Both the position numbers and the translations under genes were made by a program. The notes under the pieces were generated by a model. The model ran no database searches. It was not told the DNA's origin and saw only the letters and a program-made list of their open reading frames with translations. Below are positions 24,860 through 32,651 of a stretch of DNA of 36,208 nucleotides, in pieces. The stretch comes from Chloroflexota bacterium (GTDB taxonomy: Bacteria > Chloroflexota > Ktedonobacteria > Ktedonobacterales > Ktedonobacteraceae), in assembly GCA_902810755.1 (NCBI GenBank), contig CADDYT010000062.1, positions 1-36,208 of the forward strand, written 5' to 3'. Within the stretch, counting starts at the first letter, position 1; every line of letters begins with the position of its first letter.

Positions 24860-25708
24860 CTACGGTCTGGCGGTGATGACGGAAATAGCGACGGTGCCGG
24901 GGCCGGTATGCGTTCCCAGCACGCCGCCGAGCTTGTAGGTGGGAATCTCGCCGGGATAGACCGGCTTCAACGCCTCGGCCAGTTGTCGGCCCACCTCCTC
25001 GTTTGATTCGGCGATCACCACGCTTTCCAGGGGTCTCATCTCGTGCAAGAGTTGCGCGATGCGTTCGTAGGCTTTACCGCGCGTGCGTGGCCGCTCCAGC
25101 GGGATAACCTCGCCATTTTTGAGCGAGATAATGGGCTTGAAGCTGAGCATATTTCCCAGCAAGGCCCCCGCCGCGCCTATGCGCCCGCCGCGCCGCACAT
25201 ATTCCAGCGTGTCCAGCACCGCCAGGATGCGCGAGCGTGCCAGCCGGTCCAGCAGATGCGCCTTGATCTCCTCCAGGCTCTTGCCCTCGCGCGCCTCCTC
25301 CGCTGCTTTCATAATCGGCACATTCATGCCGATGCTGATGCTCTCCGAATCGACAATCTCAACAGGAATGGTATACACACCTTCCGGCAACATTTCGCGC
25401 GCCGTCACCGCCGACTGGTAGGTGCCGCTCAGCTTCGAGGAAAGATGCACAGAGAGAATGCCCGTCGCCCCCTCCTTGATGAGCCGCTCATAGGCTTCGG
25501 CAAACGCGGCAGGCGAGGGCTGCGAGGTGCGCGGCAGTTCCTTGCTGGTCGCCAGCTTGCGATAGAAGCTGGCGTTATCCAGTTCCACGCCATCCAGATA
25601 CGCTTCGTCGCCAAAGAACACCGTGAGCGGCACGACCGTAATGCCCAGTTGCTGCGCCACCTGCGGCGGGATATCCGCCGTACTGTCGGTCACAATCCGA
25701 ACTGCCAT
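24860..25708 (-). CDS. DegV family fatty-acid-binding protein (FakB-like)
   Basis: A 282-residue DegV protein: VRIVTDSTADIPP at the start, TSQPSPAAF, VHLSSKLSGTYQSA and RRGGRIGAAGALLGN are family motifs. DegV/FakB proteins hold a fatty acid for phosphorylation by FakA. The start at 25708 follows CGGAGGTG. The likely kinase is encoded 100 bp upstream on the same strand, so they form a functional pair. Confidence 0.92.
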   Translation of the reverse strand: MAVRIVTDSTADIPPQVAQQLGITVVPLTVFFGDEAYLDGVELDNASFYRKLATSKELPRTSQPSPAAFAEAYERLIKEGATGILSVHLSSKLSGTYQSAVTAREMLPEGVYTIPVEIVDSESISIGMNVPIMKAAEEAREGKSLEEIKAHLLDRLARSRILAVLDTLEYVRRGGRIGAAGALLGNMLSFKPIISLKNGEVIPLERPRTRGKAYERIAQLLHEMRPLESVVIAESNEEVGRQLAEALKPVYPGEIPTYKLGGVLGTHTGPGTVAISVITARP

Positions 25709-25808
25709 AACAAACACACCTCCGTGCGGCACGCCTCCGTGCCAACCTTTCGCTCATTATACTATGGCTCTGCTCACAAGTCGAGTTTTTCGGTACTTCT
25801 ACCGAACC

Positions 25809-27551
25809 TCACTCCGCCGAGATGATATAGGCATAGTGGGGCTGGCCGCCGTTGACGACCTCAATTTCAAGGTGGGAGTATCGTTCTTTGATGCGCCGGG
25901 CCGTCTCCTGCGCCTGTTGCGCCGTCACGTCCTCGCCGTAGTAGAGGGTGACGATCTCGTAGCGGTCGATCTGCATGCGTTGCAAGGTGTCGGCGATGAC
26001 CTGGGGCAGGTGCTGGCCCGCGACGGCGAGATTGCCGTTGACGAGGCCGATATAGTCGCCCTCGCGCACGCGCACGCTGCCGATCTGCACGCTGCGCACG
26101 GCGGTAGTGATTTCTGCCGTCTGGATGCTCTGCGCCGCCTGCGTCATAGCTTCGCAGTTGTCGGCGAAATCGGCCTCGAAATTGAAACTCACCAGCGCGG
26201 CGATGCCCTGCGGCATGGTTTCGCTGGGAACAATGTAGACCTCTTTCTCCGTCAGCGCGTTGACCTGGCGGGCGCTGAGAATGACGTTGCTGTTATTGGG
26301 CAACACAATCACCTGCCGCGTGGGAACGGCGTTGACGGCCTCAAGCAACTCTTCGATGCTGGGGTTCATGGTCTGGCCGCCGGAGATGATGGCGCTGACA
26401 CCCAGGCCCCGGAAAACCTGCTCGAAGCCCGCGCCCGCCACGACGGCCACCGTCGCGATCTGCTGCGTCGCCGCCTCGCTGACGGCTGGCACAGAGGCTG
26501 AGTGCGCCGCCGCGTGTTCGGCCTCGCTTTCGGCGGCATAGTTCAGACTCTGCTCCTGCAAATTTTCGATGTTGATGTCCAGCAGGCTGCCCAGACTGAC
26601 GCCGTAATCAAGGATTTTGCCCGGCCATTCCGTGTGCGTATGCACTTTGAGCATTCTGTCATCCCCGGCCACGACAGTGGAGACGCCTCCCATGTCGATG
26701 ATGGTCTGCCGGATGGTCTCCACGTCCAGCTTCTCCCCCTTGAGCAGGAAGACGACCTCGTAGCCGTACTCCTCCTCGATCTTCACCCGCCCCTTCATGA
26801 CCGCCGGTTCCTGCGTTGCAGCGGCTTTCGCCGGGACAACCGCCGACGGGGTGATGATGCCGACCGGCCCGGCTGGCGGGGCTACCTGGCTGGCCTCGCC
26901 GCGAATATAGCGCCATATGCCTTCCAGAATGGTGCAGTAGCCCTGGCCGCCCGAATCGACGACGCCCGCCTGCTTGAGAATGGGCAGCAACTCCGGTGTC
27001 TCGGCCACCGCCTGCCGTGCGGCTGTAACAACCTCCTGCATCAGCCCGACCAGATCATCGTCGCGTTCGGCGCTGCGCTTCGCCGCTTCCGCGCTCTTGC
27101 GAATGACGGTGAGGATGGTTCCCTCGACCGGTTTGATGACGGCGCGGTAGGCCATGCGCTCAGACTCCTGCATGGCGCTGGCGAGGTCGGTAGCGGTGAA
27201 GGTGGCTTTCTTTTCCAGCCCCTGCGCCAGGCCGCGTAGCGTCTGCGAGAGGATGACGCCGGAGTTGCCGCGCGCGCCCAGCAGCGCGCCGTGCGCCAGC
27301 TTCGCCGCGATCACCCCCGCCGACGTCTCGCTACTATCAGCGATGTCGCGTATGGCGGCCTGCATCGTCTTCGACATATTGGAGCCGGTATCGCCATCCG
27401 GGACGGGGAAGACGTTGAGGGCATTGATAGCTTCGCGGCGTTCTTCCAGCCACGCGGCCCCGGCCAGCATGGCCTTCTTGAGGTCCTGCCCGTCAAATAC
27501 ACTGATGCGCCGCGTCCTGAGCCGCACCGGACGGGATGTCTCTTCCTGCAT
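25809..27551 (-). CDS. fakA: DAK2/DhaL-domain fatty acid kinase (FakA-like)
   Basis: A 580-residue protein. The N-terminal DhaL domain has NVFPVPDGDTGSNMSKTM, the metal/ATP-binding motif, and GARGNSGVILSQ; the middle has DSGGQGYCTILEG. A DegV-like C-terminal domain ends in RYSHLEIEVVNGGQPHY. It phosphorylates fatty acids bound by DegV/FakB proteins, feeding phospholipid synthesis. It starts 36 bp after the Asp23 gene; the order rpmB, asp23, fakA, degV is common in Gram-positive-type bacteria. Confidence 0.92.
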   Translation of the reverse strand: MQEETSRPVRLRTRRISVFDGQDLKKAMLAGAAWLEERREAINALNVFPVPDGDTGSNMSKTMQAAIRDIADSSETSAGVIAAKLAHGALLGARGNSGVILSQTLRGLAQGLEKKATFTATDLASAMQESERMAYRAVIKPVEGTILTVIRKSAEAAKRSAERDDDLVGLMQEVVTAARQAVAETPELLPILKQAGVVDSGGQGYCTILEGIWRYIRGEASQVAPPAGPVGIITPSAVVPAKAAATQEPAVMKGRVKIEEEYGYEVVFLLKGEKLDVETIRQTIIDMGGVSTVVAGDDRMLKVHTHTEWPGKILDYGVSLGSLLDINIENLQEQSLNYAAESEAEHAAAHSASVPAVSEAATQQIATVAVVAGAGFEQVFRGLGVSAIISGGQTMNPSIEELLEAVNAVPTRQVIVLPNNSNVILSARQVNALTEKEVYIVPSETMPQGIAALVSFNFEADFADNCEAMTQAAQSIQTAEITTAVRSVQIGSVRVREGDYIGLVNGNLAVAGQHLPQVIADTLQRMQIDRYEIVTLYYGEDVTAQQAQETARRIKERYSHLEIEVVNGGQPHYAYIISAE

Positions 27552-27587
27552 GTTCGTTCGCTACCTTCTGTAGAAGTCTCTTCACCA

Positions 27588-27992
27588 TTATTTCTTGCTG
27601 AACTGCATTGCCGGATCGTGAATCAGCCCCTGAATATTGACATTGACCCGAGCGACGGGAACGCCCAGCATCTTCTCGATGGCAAATTTCACACTACTCA
27701 TAATGTTATGCGCAATTTCCGACATGCGCAAACCATATTCGAGGACAACGTAGACCTCAACGATAATCTGATCGTTGACCACCCGTATCTGGACGCCGTG
27801 ATTGGTCTGCTCCGGCGCCAGCAGCACGGCCCGGCCATTGCGCAGGTGGCGCGCCGCCAGACCCACAACGCCGTAACACTCACTGACGGCCCGCGTCGCG
27901 ATCGTATGAATGGCATTGGGCAGTACCTCTATCTTGCCCTGTGACTGCGACCTGTGTTCTGGTTGGAGAGCAGACGATTTTGACATATACAT
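27588..27992 (-). CDS. Asp23/Gls24 family envelope stress protein
   Basis: A 134-residue protein with the Asp23/Gls24 (DUF322) pattern: IHTIATRAVSECYGVVGLA, VEVYVVLEYGLRMSEIAHNI and VARVNVNIQGL. ATG at 27992 is preceded by AGAGAGA. It is first in the asp23-fakA-degV series. The exact role is unknown; in Firmicutes relatives it is linked to the cell envelope. Confidence 0.9.
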   Translation of the reverse strand: MYMSKSSALQPEHRSQSQGKIEVLPNAIHTIATRAVSECYGVVGLAARHLRNGRAVLLAPEQTNHGVQIRVVNDQIIVEVYVVLEYGLRMSEIAHNIMSSVKFAIEKMLGVPVARVNVNIQGLIHDPAMQFSKK

Positions 27993-28092
27993 GGCATCTC
28001 TCTTTGTTCTCATTAGTAGAGGGTGGTGCAACATGTGGAAATATGCCGCTACCCCCGCATTATGTCATGCCGTAAAGAACGCCCCTTTGACT

Positions 28093-28186
28093 GACGTGTC
28101 ATGCTGAGCAAAAGTGAAGCATCTGAGCAAAGCGTAGCGATCACTCAGCCCACCAGATGCTTCGCTCTCGCTCAGCATGGCACGTC
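28093..28186. repeat. Imperfect inverted repeat upstream of rpmB
   Basis: Two 33-bp arms (28093-28125 and 28154-28186) match at 29 of 33 positions, beginning GACGTG and including CATGCTGAGC and GAAGCATCTG. It differs from the main palindromic family. The CATGCTGAGCGAAGC type occurs as a dispersed repeat in many Chloroflexota and related genomes. It fills the gap between divergent asp23 and rpmB (27993-28421), which holds no other gene. Confidence 0.8.
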
Positions 28187-28212
28187 CGCGAGCAGGCGCA
28201 GGCAAATTGCAC

Positions 28213-28241
28213 TTGCCAGACGTGGCGGAGTATGGTATACT
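28213..28241 (+). promoter_or_regulatory. rpmB promoter
   Basis: TTGCCA (28213-28218) and TATACT (28236-28241) are 17 bp apart. The implied leader of about 170 nt contains an 8-bp hairpin (GCCATTCT...AGAATGGC, 28271-28295), which might be a regulatory leader; no known ribosomal-protein leader is recognised. Confidence 0.75.
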
Positions 28242-28421
28242 CGCATGGCGTGTCCAGTTTCGCTTATGTTGCCATTCTCTAAAAGAAAGAATGGCCGCTT
28301 TCCTGATCTGAGATGAAAATACCACATGACCGGCTGATTCGCAATATGTCGCAGGTGGATTTTCAGATACTGGCCCGAAGGTTACTTTACGAACGAAGAG
28401 AAAAGAAGAGAGGAATGATGT

Positions 28422-28619
28422 ATGTCAGGTCGTTGTGATATCTGCGGGCGCAAGCCGATGCACGGCAACAATGTGAGCCATTCACAGCGCCGCACGCGCC
28501 GCCGCTTTGTCCTCAATGTGCAGCATCGCCGCATCGAGATCGATGGCGTGAAGCGTCCGGTAAACATCTGCACCAGTTGCATACGCACTATGACCAAGCT
28601 GCCAAAGGTGCGCGTGTAA
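28422..28619 (+). CDS. rpmB: 50S ribosomal protein L28
   Basis: A 65-residue L28 with SGRCDICGRKP at the start and CTSCIRT near the end, the zinc-binding four-cysteine form. LNVQHRRIEIDG is typical of the family. GAGAGGAA precedes the ATG. It is followed at once by a very long hairpin at 28622. Confidence 0.97.
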   Translation: MSGRCDICGRKPMHGNNVSHSQRRTRRRFVLNVQHRRIEIDGVKRPVNICTSCIRTMTKLPKVRV

Positions 28620-28621
28620 GC

Positions 28622-28702
28622 GTCAGTAAAAGAGAAGAGCATGCAATGCGACATGGGCGCCTGATGCCCATGTCGCATTGCATGCTCTTCTCTTTTACTG
28701 AC
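28622..28702. terminator. Very long perfect palindrome between rpmB and rlmN
   Basis: Perfect 37-bp arms (28622-28658 and 28666-28702), starting GTCAGTAAAAGAGAAGAGCA, with a 7-nt loop. It begins 2 bp after the rpmB stop and contains the rlmN stop codon. As A-rich and T-rich ends flank it on either strand, it is probably a bidirectional terminator for these convergent genes. Its length is far above the usual. Confidence 0.85.
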
Positions 28703-29846
28703 CCCTATTTCGTTGTCGTTCAAATTGCGTGCGCAGCTGGCCGCAGGCGGCGGCGATATCGTCGCCGCGTTCGGCGCGCACGCTGTTGCTGACACCGTGT
28801 TCAAAGAGGATGTCGCGGAAGGCGCGAATGGCCTCCGGCTGCGGCGCTTTGTAGCTGGCCGAGGTGGCGTTAACGGGAATGCAGTTGACGTGGGCGAACT
28901 GCTTCAAAGGCGCCAGCAACTCGCCCAGTTTGTGCGCATATTCCGGCGTATCATTGACGCCCGCAAGCAGCACATATTCAAATGTCACCTGCCGCCCACT
29001 CTCTTTGATATAGTCCTGCACGGCGGCCAGCAGTTCCGCCAGCGGGTATTTGCGGTTGACGGGCATGGTCTGGCTGCGCAATTCGTCGGTTGGCGCGTGC
29101 AGCGAGATAGCAAGGTTGATTTGCAGTGGCTCCTGGCTCAGCCTGCGAATGGCAGGGACAAGGCCCACCGTCGAGACGGTCATATGCCGCGCGCCCAGAT
29201 TGAAGCCGTCCGCGCTATTGAGGATGCGCAGGGCCTGCAAGACGTTCTCATAATTGTGCAGCGGCTCCCCCATGCCCATCAGGACAATGTTGGTGATATG
29301 GTCAATGGGGACGCTGCCCGGTAGACCGACAGCGGCCCAGGGCGCGGCGCGCAGTTCGCGCGCGAAGTACAACACCTGGGCAACAATCTCACCCGCGCTC
29401 AGGTGGCGCGCAAAGCCCATCTGGCCCGTCGCGCAGAAAGTGCAGCCAAAAGCGCAGCCGGCCTGCGACGAGACGCAGACAGTGGCGCGGGCGCTGCTCT
29501 CCCCCAGCGGCGGATATAGCATCAATACCGATTCGATCAGCTTGCCGTCGGCCAGTTCCAGCAAAATCTTGCGCGTGCGGTCATCCTTCGAGTGCAGTTC
29601 GCTGCGCACGATAATCGGCCCGATGCTGGCCTCCGCCGCCAGCCGCTCGCGCAGAGCCAGCGAGAGATTGCTCATCTGCGCAAAATCCGTCACCAGGCCC
29701 CGGTAGAGCCAGTGATAGATTTGTTTCGCCCGGAACGGCGCCTCCCCGCGCTCCACCAGCCATGCCCGCAACTGCGGCAGCGTGAGCGAGAGAAGATCAG
29801 TCTTTTTGCCGATATTCGTCTGTTCTGCTTTTGTTATACTGGTCAT
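28695..29846 (-). CDS. rlmN: Dual-specificity 23S rRNA A2503/tRNA A37 methyltransferase RlmN
   Basis: A 383-residue radical SAM enzyme. The cluster motif CxxxCxxC is CAFGCTFC; GMGEPLHNYENV, STVGLVPAI and NLAISLHAP are family motifs; the methyl-transferring cysteine is in RGDDIAAACGQL. It methylates C2 of adenosine 2503 of 23S rRNA and A37 of some tRNAs. The stop lies inside the long palindrome. Confidence 0.96.
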   Translation of the reverse strand: MTSITKAEQTNIGKKTDLLSLTLPQLRAWLVERGEAPFRAKQIYHWLYRGLVTDFAQMSNLSLALRERLAAEASIGPIIVRSELHSKDDRTRKILLELADGKLIESVLMLYPPLGESSARATVCVSSQAGCAFGCTFCATGQMGFARHLSAGEIVAQVLYFARELRAAPWAAVGLPGSVPIDHITNIVLMGMGEPLHNYENVLQALRILNSADGFNLGARHMTVSTVGLVPAIRRLSQEPLQINLAISLHAPTDELRSQTMPVNRKYPLAELLAAVQDYIKESGRQVTFEYVLLAGVNDTPEYAHKLGELLAPLKQFAHVNCIPVNATSASYKAPQPEAIRAFRDILFEHGVSNSVRAERGDDIAAACGQLRTQFERQRNRGQ

Positions 29847-29946
29847 AGTCCTTCTATTGTTCTCTCAAACGTGTTGTTATTGTATCCTCTTCTTTGAGGA
29901 AAACACCAGAGGAAGGTAGGAAATTCCTACCGGTTGAGTTTATCGC

Positions 29947-29975
29947 TTGTGTCTGTGCAACGAACATGTTATATT
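29947..29975 (+). promoter_or_regulatory. Promoter of the MFS exporter gene
   Basis: TTGTGT (29947-29952) and TATATT (29970-29975), spaced 17 bp, lie 32 bp before the ATG of the MFS gene. Confidence 0.65.
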
Positions 29976-30007
29976 GTGCGTAATCCAGATAAATTACCAA
30001 AAAGGCT

Positions 30008-31489
30008 ATGATGGATAGAAAGAAAAAAGTTTACGAAAGCGAACGCAGACTGGAGGGACTCAATGAAGTCTCCGGTGACGCCGTGCCAGTTGTCGAGAAG
30101 GAGACGGAACCGATTGCCGTCAGGCCGACCACCTCGGCTCTCTCCAGCACCGGCTCGTACCGCGATCTGCTGAAAAATCGCCCGTTCTTGCTACTCTGGC
30201 TGGCGCAATTAATTTCGCAAACCGGCTTCAACGCGGCCAACTACGGCGTGATCGCCGTCGTCACCGAGATTACCGGTTCGACCACACAGGTGGGTATCGC
30301 CATTATTTCCTTCACGCTGCCCGCCATTCCCTTCAGCGTCCTGGCCGGCGTCTACGTCGATATGCTCAATAAGCGGCTCGTCCTCTGGGTCAGCAACTTG
30401 CTGCGCGCTTTTGCCATGTTCTTAATCGTTCTCGGCCTGCTCTGGAACCCGCATACGGCCACCACACTCTATATACTCTCGTTTATCACGTCGCTGATTG
30501 CGCAGTTTTTCACGCCTGCCGAGGCCGCTTCCATCCCCTTACTCGTTGGCGAAGAACGCCTGGTGGCGGCTATTTCGCTTTTCAATATCACGCTCACGCT
30601 CTCCCAGGTCGTTGGCTTCCTTCTGCTGGGCCAGCTCATCGCCTTCCTGATCCCTGCGTTCTCGTTCGCCCTGGGCCAGCATATTCTGCATGTCCAGCCG
30701 CTCTACATGCTGTTCTTCGTCGTCGGTCTCTGCTATCTTATCTGTACATTCCTCGTCCTGGGCATTCCCGCTTCCCTGCTGGAGAACGGCGAAAACAGGA
30801 CACAGCGGCCCCCTCTCAAACTCAAAGAGCTGTGGGAGACGCTGGTACACGACGTGAGAGAAAGCGCCGTTTTCGTCTACAGGGATCGCAACCTGTTCCT
30901 GGCCCTCTTCCAGGTGACATTCGTCGGCGTGATCCTGCTGGTAATTGGCGAACTGGCGGGGCCATTTGTGCAAAACGTGCTGCACCTGCCCGTGCAAGAC
31001 CTACCCGTCGTCTTCGCCCCTGCCGGCGTTGGCCTCATCCTGGCCGCCCTGCTCATGCCCCGGCTCACGCGCAGGTTTGGCAAGCGACGCGTCATGTCTG
31101 TCGGCAGCATCGCCACCGGTATCGGCTTCTTCCTCCTGCCCAGCGGCCAGATTGTCTTCTCGCTCATCCCCATCCTCAAACCCTGGGAGCTTGTCTACAT
31201 CGCAGGCATGACCTTCATCATGGGAGCCGCGCTCGACATGCTCAACATCCCGGCGCAAACCATCTTACAGGAACACACCTCCGAGGACGTGCGCGGGCGC
31301 GTCTTCTCCTTCCAATCCATGCTCTACAACGCCGGTTCCATCCCCGTCATCCTCTTCATCGGGGCCATCGCTGACACCTTCGGCATCGACCGCGTCATGT
31401 ACCTCATCGGCCTCTCCATCCTCCTCTTTGAATGGTGGGCCACCCGCTACCGCAAAGGCGGACGAGATAAGATGAAGAAGCCGGGATGA
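30008..31489 (+). CDS. MFS transporter (MFS_3/EntS-like efflux type)
   Basis: A 493-residue protein with a cytoplasmic N-terminus of about 55 residues and about 12 membrane helices. The loop between helices 2 and 3 carries LAGVYVDMLNKRLVLWVSN, the MFS_3-type motif A (GxxxDxxxRR-like); PRLTRRFGKRRVMSVG is the second-half copy. Relatives export siderophores or macrolides; the substrate is unknown. Two adjacent ATGs (30008, 30011) follow AAAAAGG. Confidence 0.88.
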   Translation: MMDRKKKVYESERRLEGLNEVSGDAVPVVEKETEPIAVRPTTSALSSTGSYRDLLKNRPFLLLWLAQLISQTGFNAANYGVIAVVTEITGSTTQVGIAIISFTLPAIPFSVLAGVYVDMLNKRLVLWVSNLLRAFAMFLIVLGLLWNPHTATTLYILSFITSLIAQFFTPAEAASIPLLVGEERLVAAISLFNITLTLSQVVGFLLLGQLIAFLIPAFSFALGQHILHVQPLYMLFFVVGLCYLICTFLVLGIPASLLENGENRTQRPPLKLKELWETLVHDVRESAVFVYRDRNLFLALFQVTFVGVILLVIGELAGPFVQNVLHLPVQDLPVVFAPAGVGLILAALLMPRLTRRFGKRRVMSVGSIATGIGFFLLPSGQIVFSLIPILKPWELVYIAGMTFIMGAALDMLNIPAQTILQEHTSEDVRGRVFSFQSMLYNAGSIPVILFIGAIADTFGIDRVMYLIGLSILLFEWWATRYRKGGRDKMKKPG

Positions 31490-31492
31490 GCC

Positions 31493-31603
31493 TTAAGCAG
31501 CCACGTTGACAATGATTGCCTGCGGGTGTTCGCGTTCTGTTGGTACAGGTTCGCCCTCAGCCAGCAGCGTTTCCACGTGCAGGCGAATAGCGTCCTTAGC
31601 CAT
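31493..31603 (-). pseudogene. HicB-like antitoxin remnant
   Basis: A 36-codon frame starting MAKDAIRLHVETLLAEGEP and ending IIVNVAA matches the C-terminal half of HicB/UPF0150 antitoxins (compare the usual AIRLYLESLIEDGEPIP pattern). The N-terminal half that normally precedes it is missing, with an in-frame stop 7 codons upstream, and no HicA gene lies nearby. It is best read as a decayed toxin-antitoxin gene. The next 214 bp (31604-31817) hold no recognisable gene. Confidence 0.6.
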
Positions 31604-31817
31604 CGCGACAGAGTTTATCCCCTATAAAAAGTCAACTATTCGGCTCTCTGTTTGAATAAAAATTGTCCGGGAACTGGATTTCAATCCCAAACAGAGATAT
31701 CACCTTCCCGCTAATAACCGGCAATATCGTACTCTTCAAGGGTAGTATCACTCTGCTCATCTGCGTTTAGTATCCCACAGAGTGGCTGATTACATGCAGA
31801 TGTAATTGGCAACCTGT

Positions 31818-32651
31818 CTACTTTTTGACCACAAACACCAGCTCACCCGGAAACTCAATTCTCTGAATCTCCCAATCTTCCCCTGCAACCAGCTCGCGGA
31901 AATGCGTCTCGTAGTTGGTGAGCATGCCCTTGCTGCGACCGCCGAGACTGTGAATGGGGAAGGAGACAACAAGATAGTCGGCGTTCAGGGCGCGCAGCAG
32001 GCGATGGCCCGCCGCTTTGTCCACCTGTTCGAGGCAGGGGATGGTTTTGAGGACAAAGGCCACGTCAGCGTGTTCTGTGGGGCAGGAAGTGAGGATATTG
32101 CATAGCTGCGCGCTGCCTGTGACGGCTGCTTCATCATGTTTCTGGAGCAAGGCAAAAAAGCCGTTCAGAAAATCGATCATGTCAGTATAGATGTCACAGG
32201 CGGCGTAGGTCGCGCCTGGCGCGAGCGGCATCCAGGGGAGAGCGAGCGGGTTGAGGCCGCAGGCTACGTCGATGACGCTGGAAACAGGGGGCAGGCTGGC
32301 AAGAATCGTGCTGTAGAATCGATCGAGGATGGGCAACCGCTCGCGCGTAGAGGCGTGATGGCTCATCAGGCGCTGAGAGGTCGCAAGCAGCACTTCACGG
32401 TTGCCGGATTGCAGGGCGGCATTCAGTTCAGCCAGCCATTTCACATATGCCTCTCTACCGCTCTGGTAGGCCCCGCCGATCTGGTGCAGCTTATTTTTGA
32501 TGGCCTTGATGGTCTCTTTCGCATTCCCGCGCTTTGCCAGTTCCTGCCCCGCGATAGTGCGCACAAGGTCGGCGCTCACCTGCCGGTATTTCGGGTTTGC
32601 CAGCACGGCCTCGACAAGGGAATCGAGTTGTTGTTCGCGTTCGCTGCTCAT
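31818..32651 (-). CDS. 16S rRNA (guanine1405-N7)-methyltransferase-like protein (FmrO/Rmt family)
   Basis: A 277-residue protein resembling RmtB, ArmA, Sgm and Kgm. Shared features are an N-terminal helical region (NPKYRQVSADLVRTIAGQEL; KLHQIGGAYQSG), HASTRERLPILDRFY, the SAM motif DVACGLNPLALPW, and VSFPIHSLGGRSKGM near the end. Family enzymes methylate N7 of G1405 in the A site and give high resistance to 4,6-linked aminoglycosides such as gentamicin. Whether this one does so is inference. The ATG overlaps the stop of tgt (ATGA), so it is coupled to a tRNA modification gene rather than to a resistance island; no mobile element is nearby. Confidence 0.85.
   Translation of the reverse strand: MSSEREQQLDSLVEAVLANPKYRQVSADLVRTIAGQELAKRGNAKETIKAIKNKLHQIGGAYQSGREAYVKWLAELNAALQSGNREVLLATSQRLMSHHASTRERLPILDRFYSTILASLPPVSSVIDVACGLNPLALPWMPLAPGATYAACDIYTDMIDFLNGFFALLQKHDEAAVTGSAQLCNILTSCPTEHADVAFVLKTIPCLEQVDKAAGHRLLRALNADYLVVSFPIHSLGGRSKGMLTNYETHFRELVAGEDWEIQRIEFPGELVFVVKK

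Noticed and set aside
31678..31698. CRISPR-like TTTCAATCCCAAAC stretch
   Set aside because: It shares about ten bases with the repeat at 1-37, but there is no hairpin, second copy or spacer structure.
31618..31770. Minus-strand frame of about 41 codons between the HicB remnant and the methyltransferase
   Set aside because: No family resemblance and no convincing ribosome binding site; a HicA toxin was looked for and not found.
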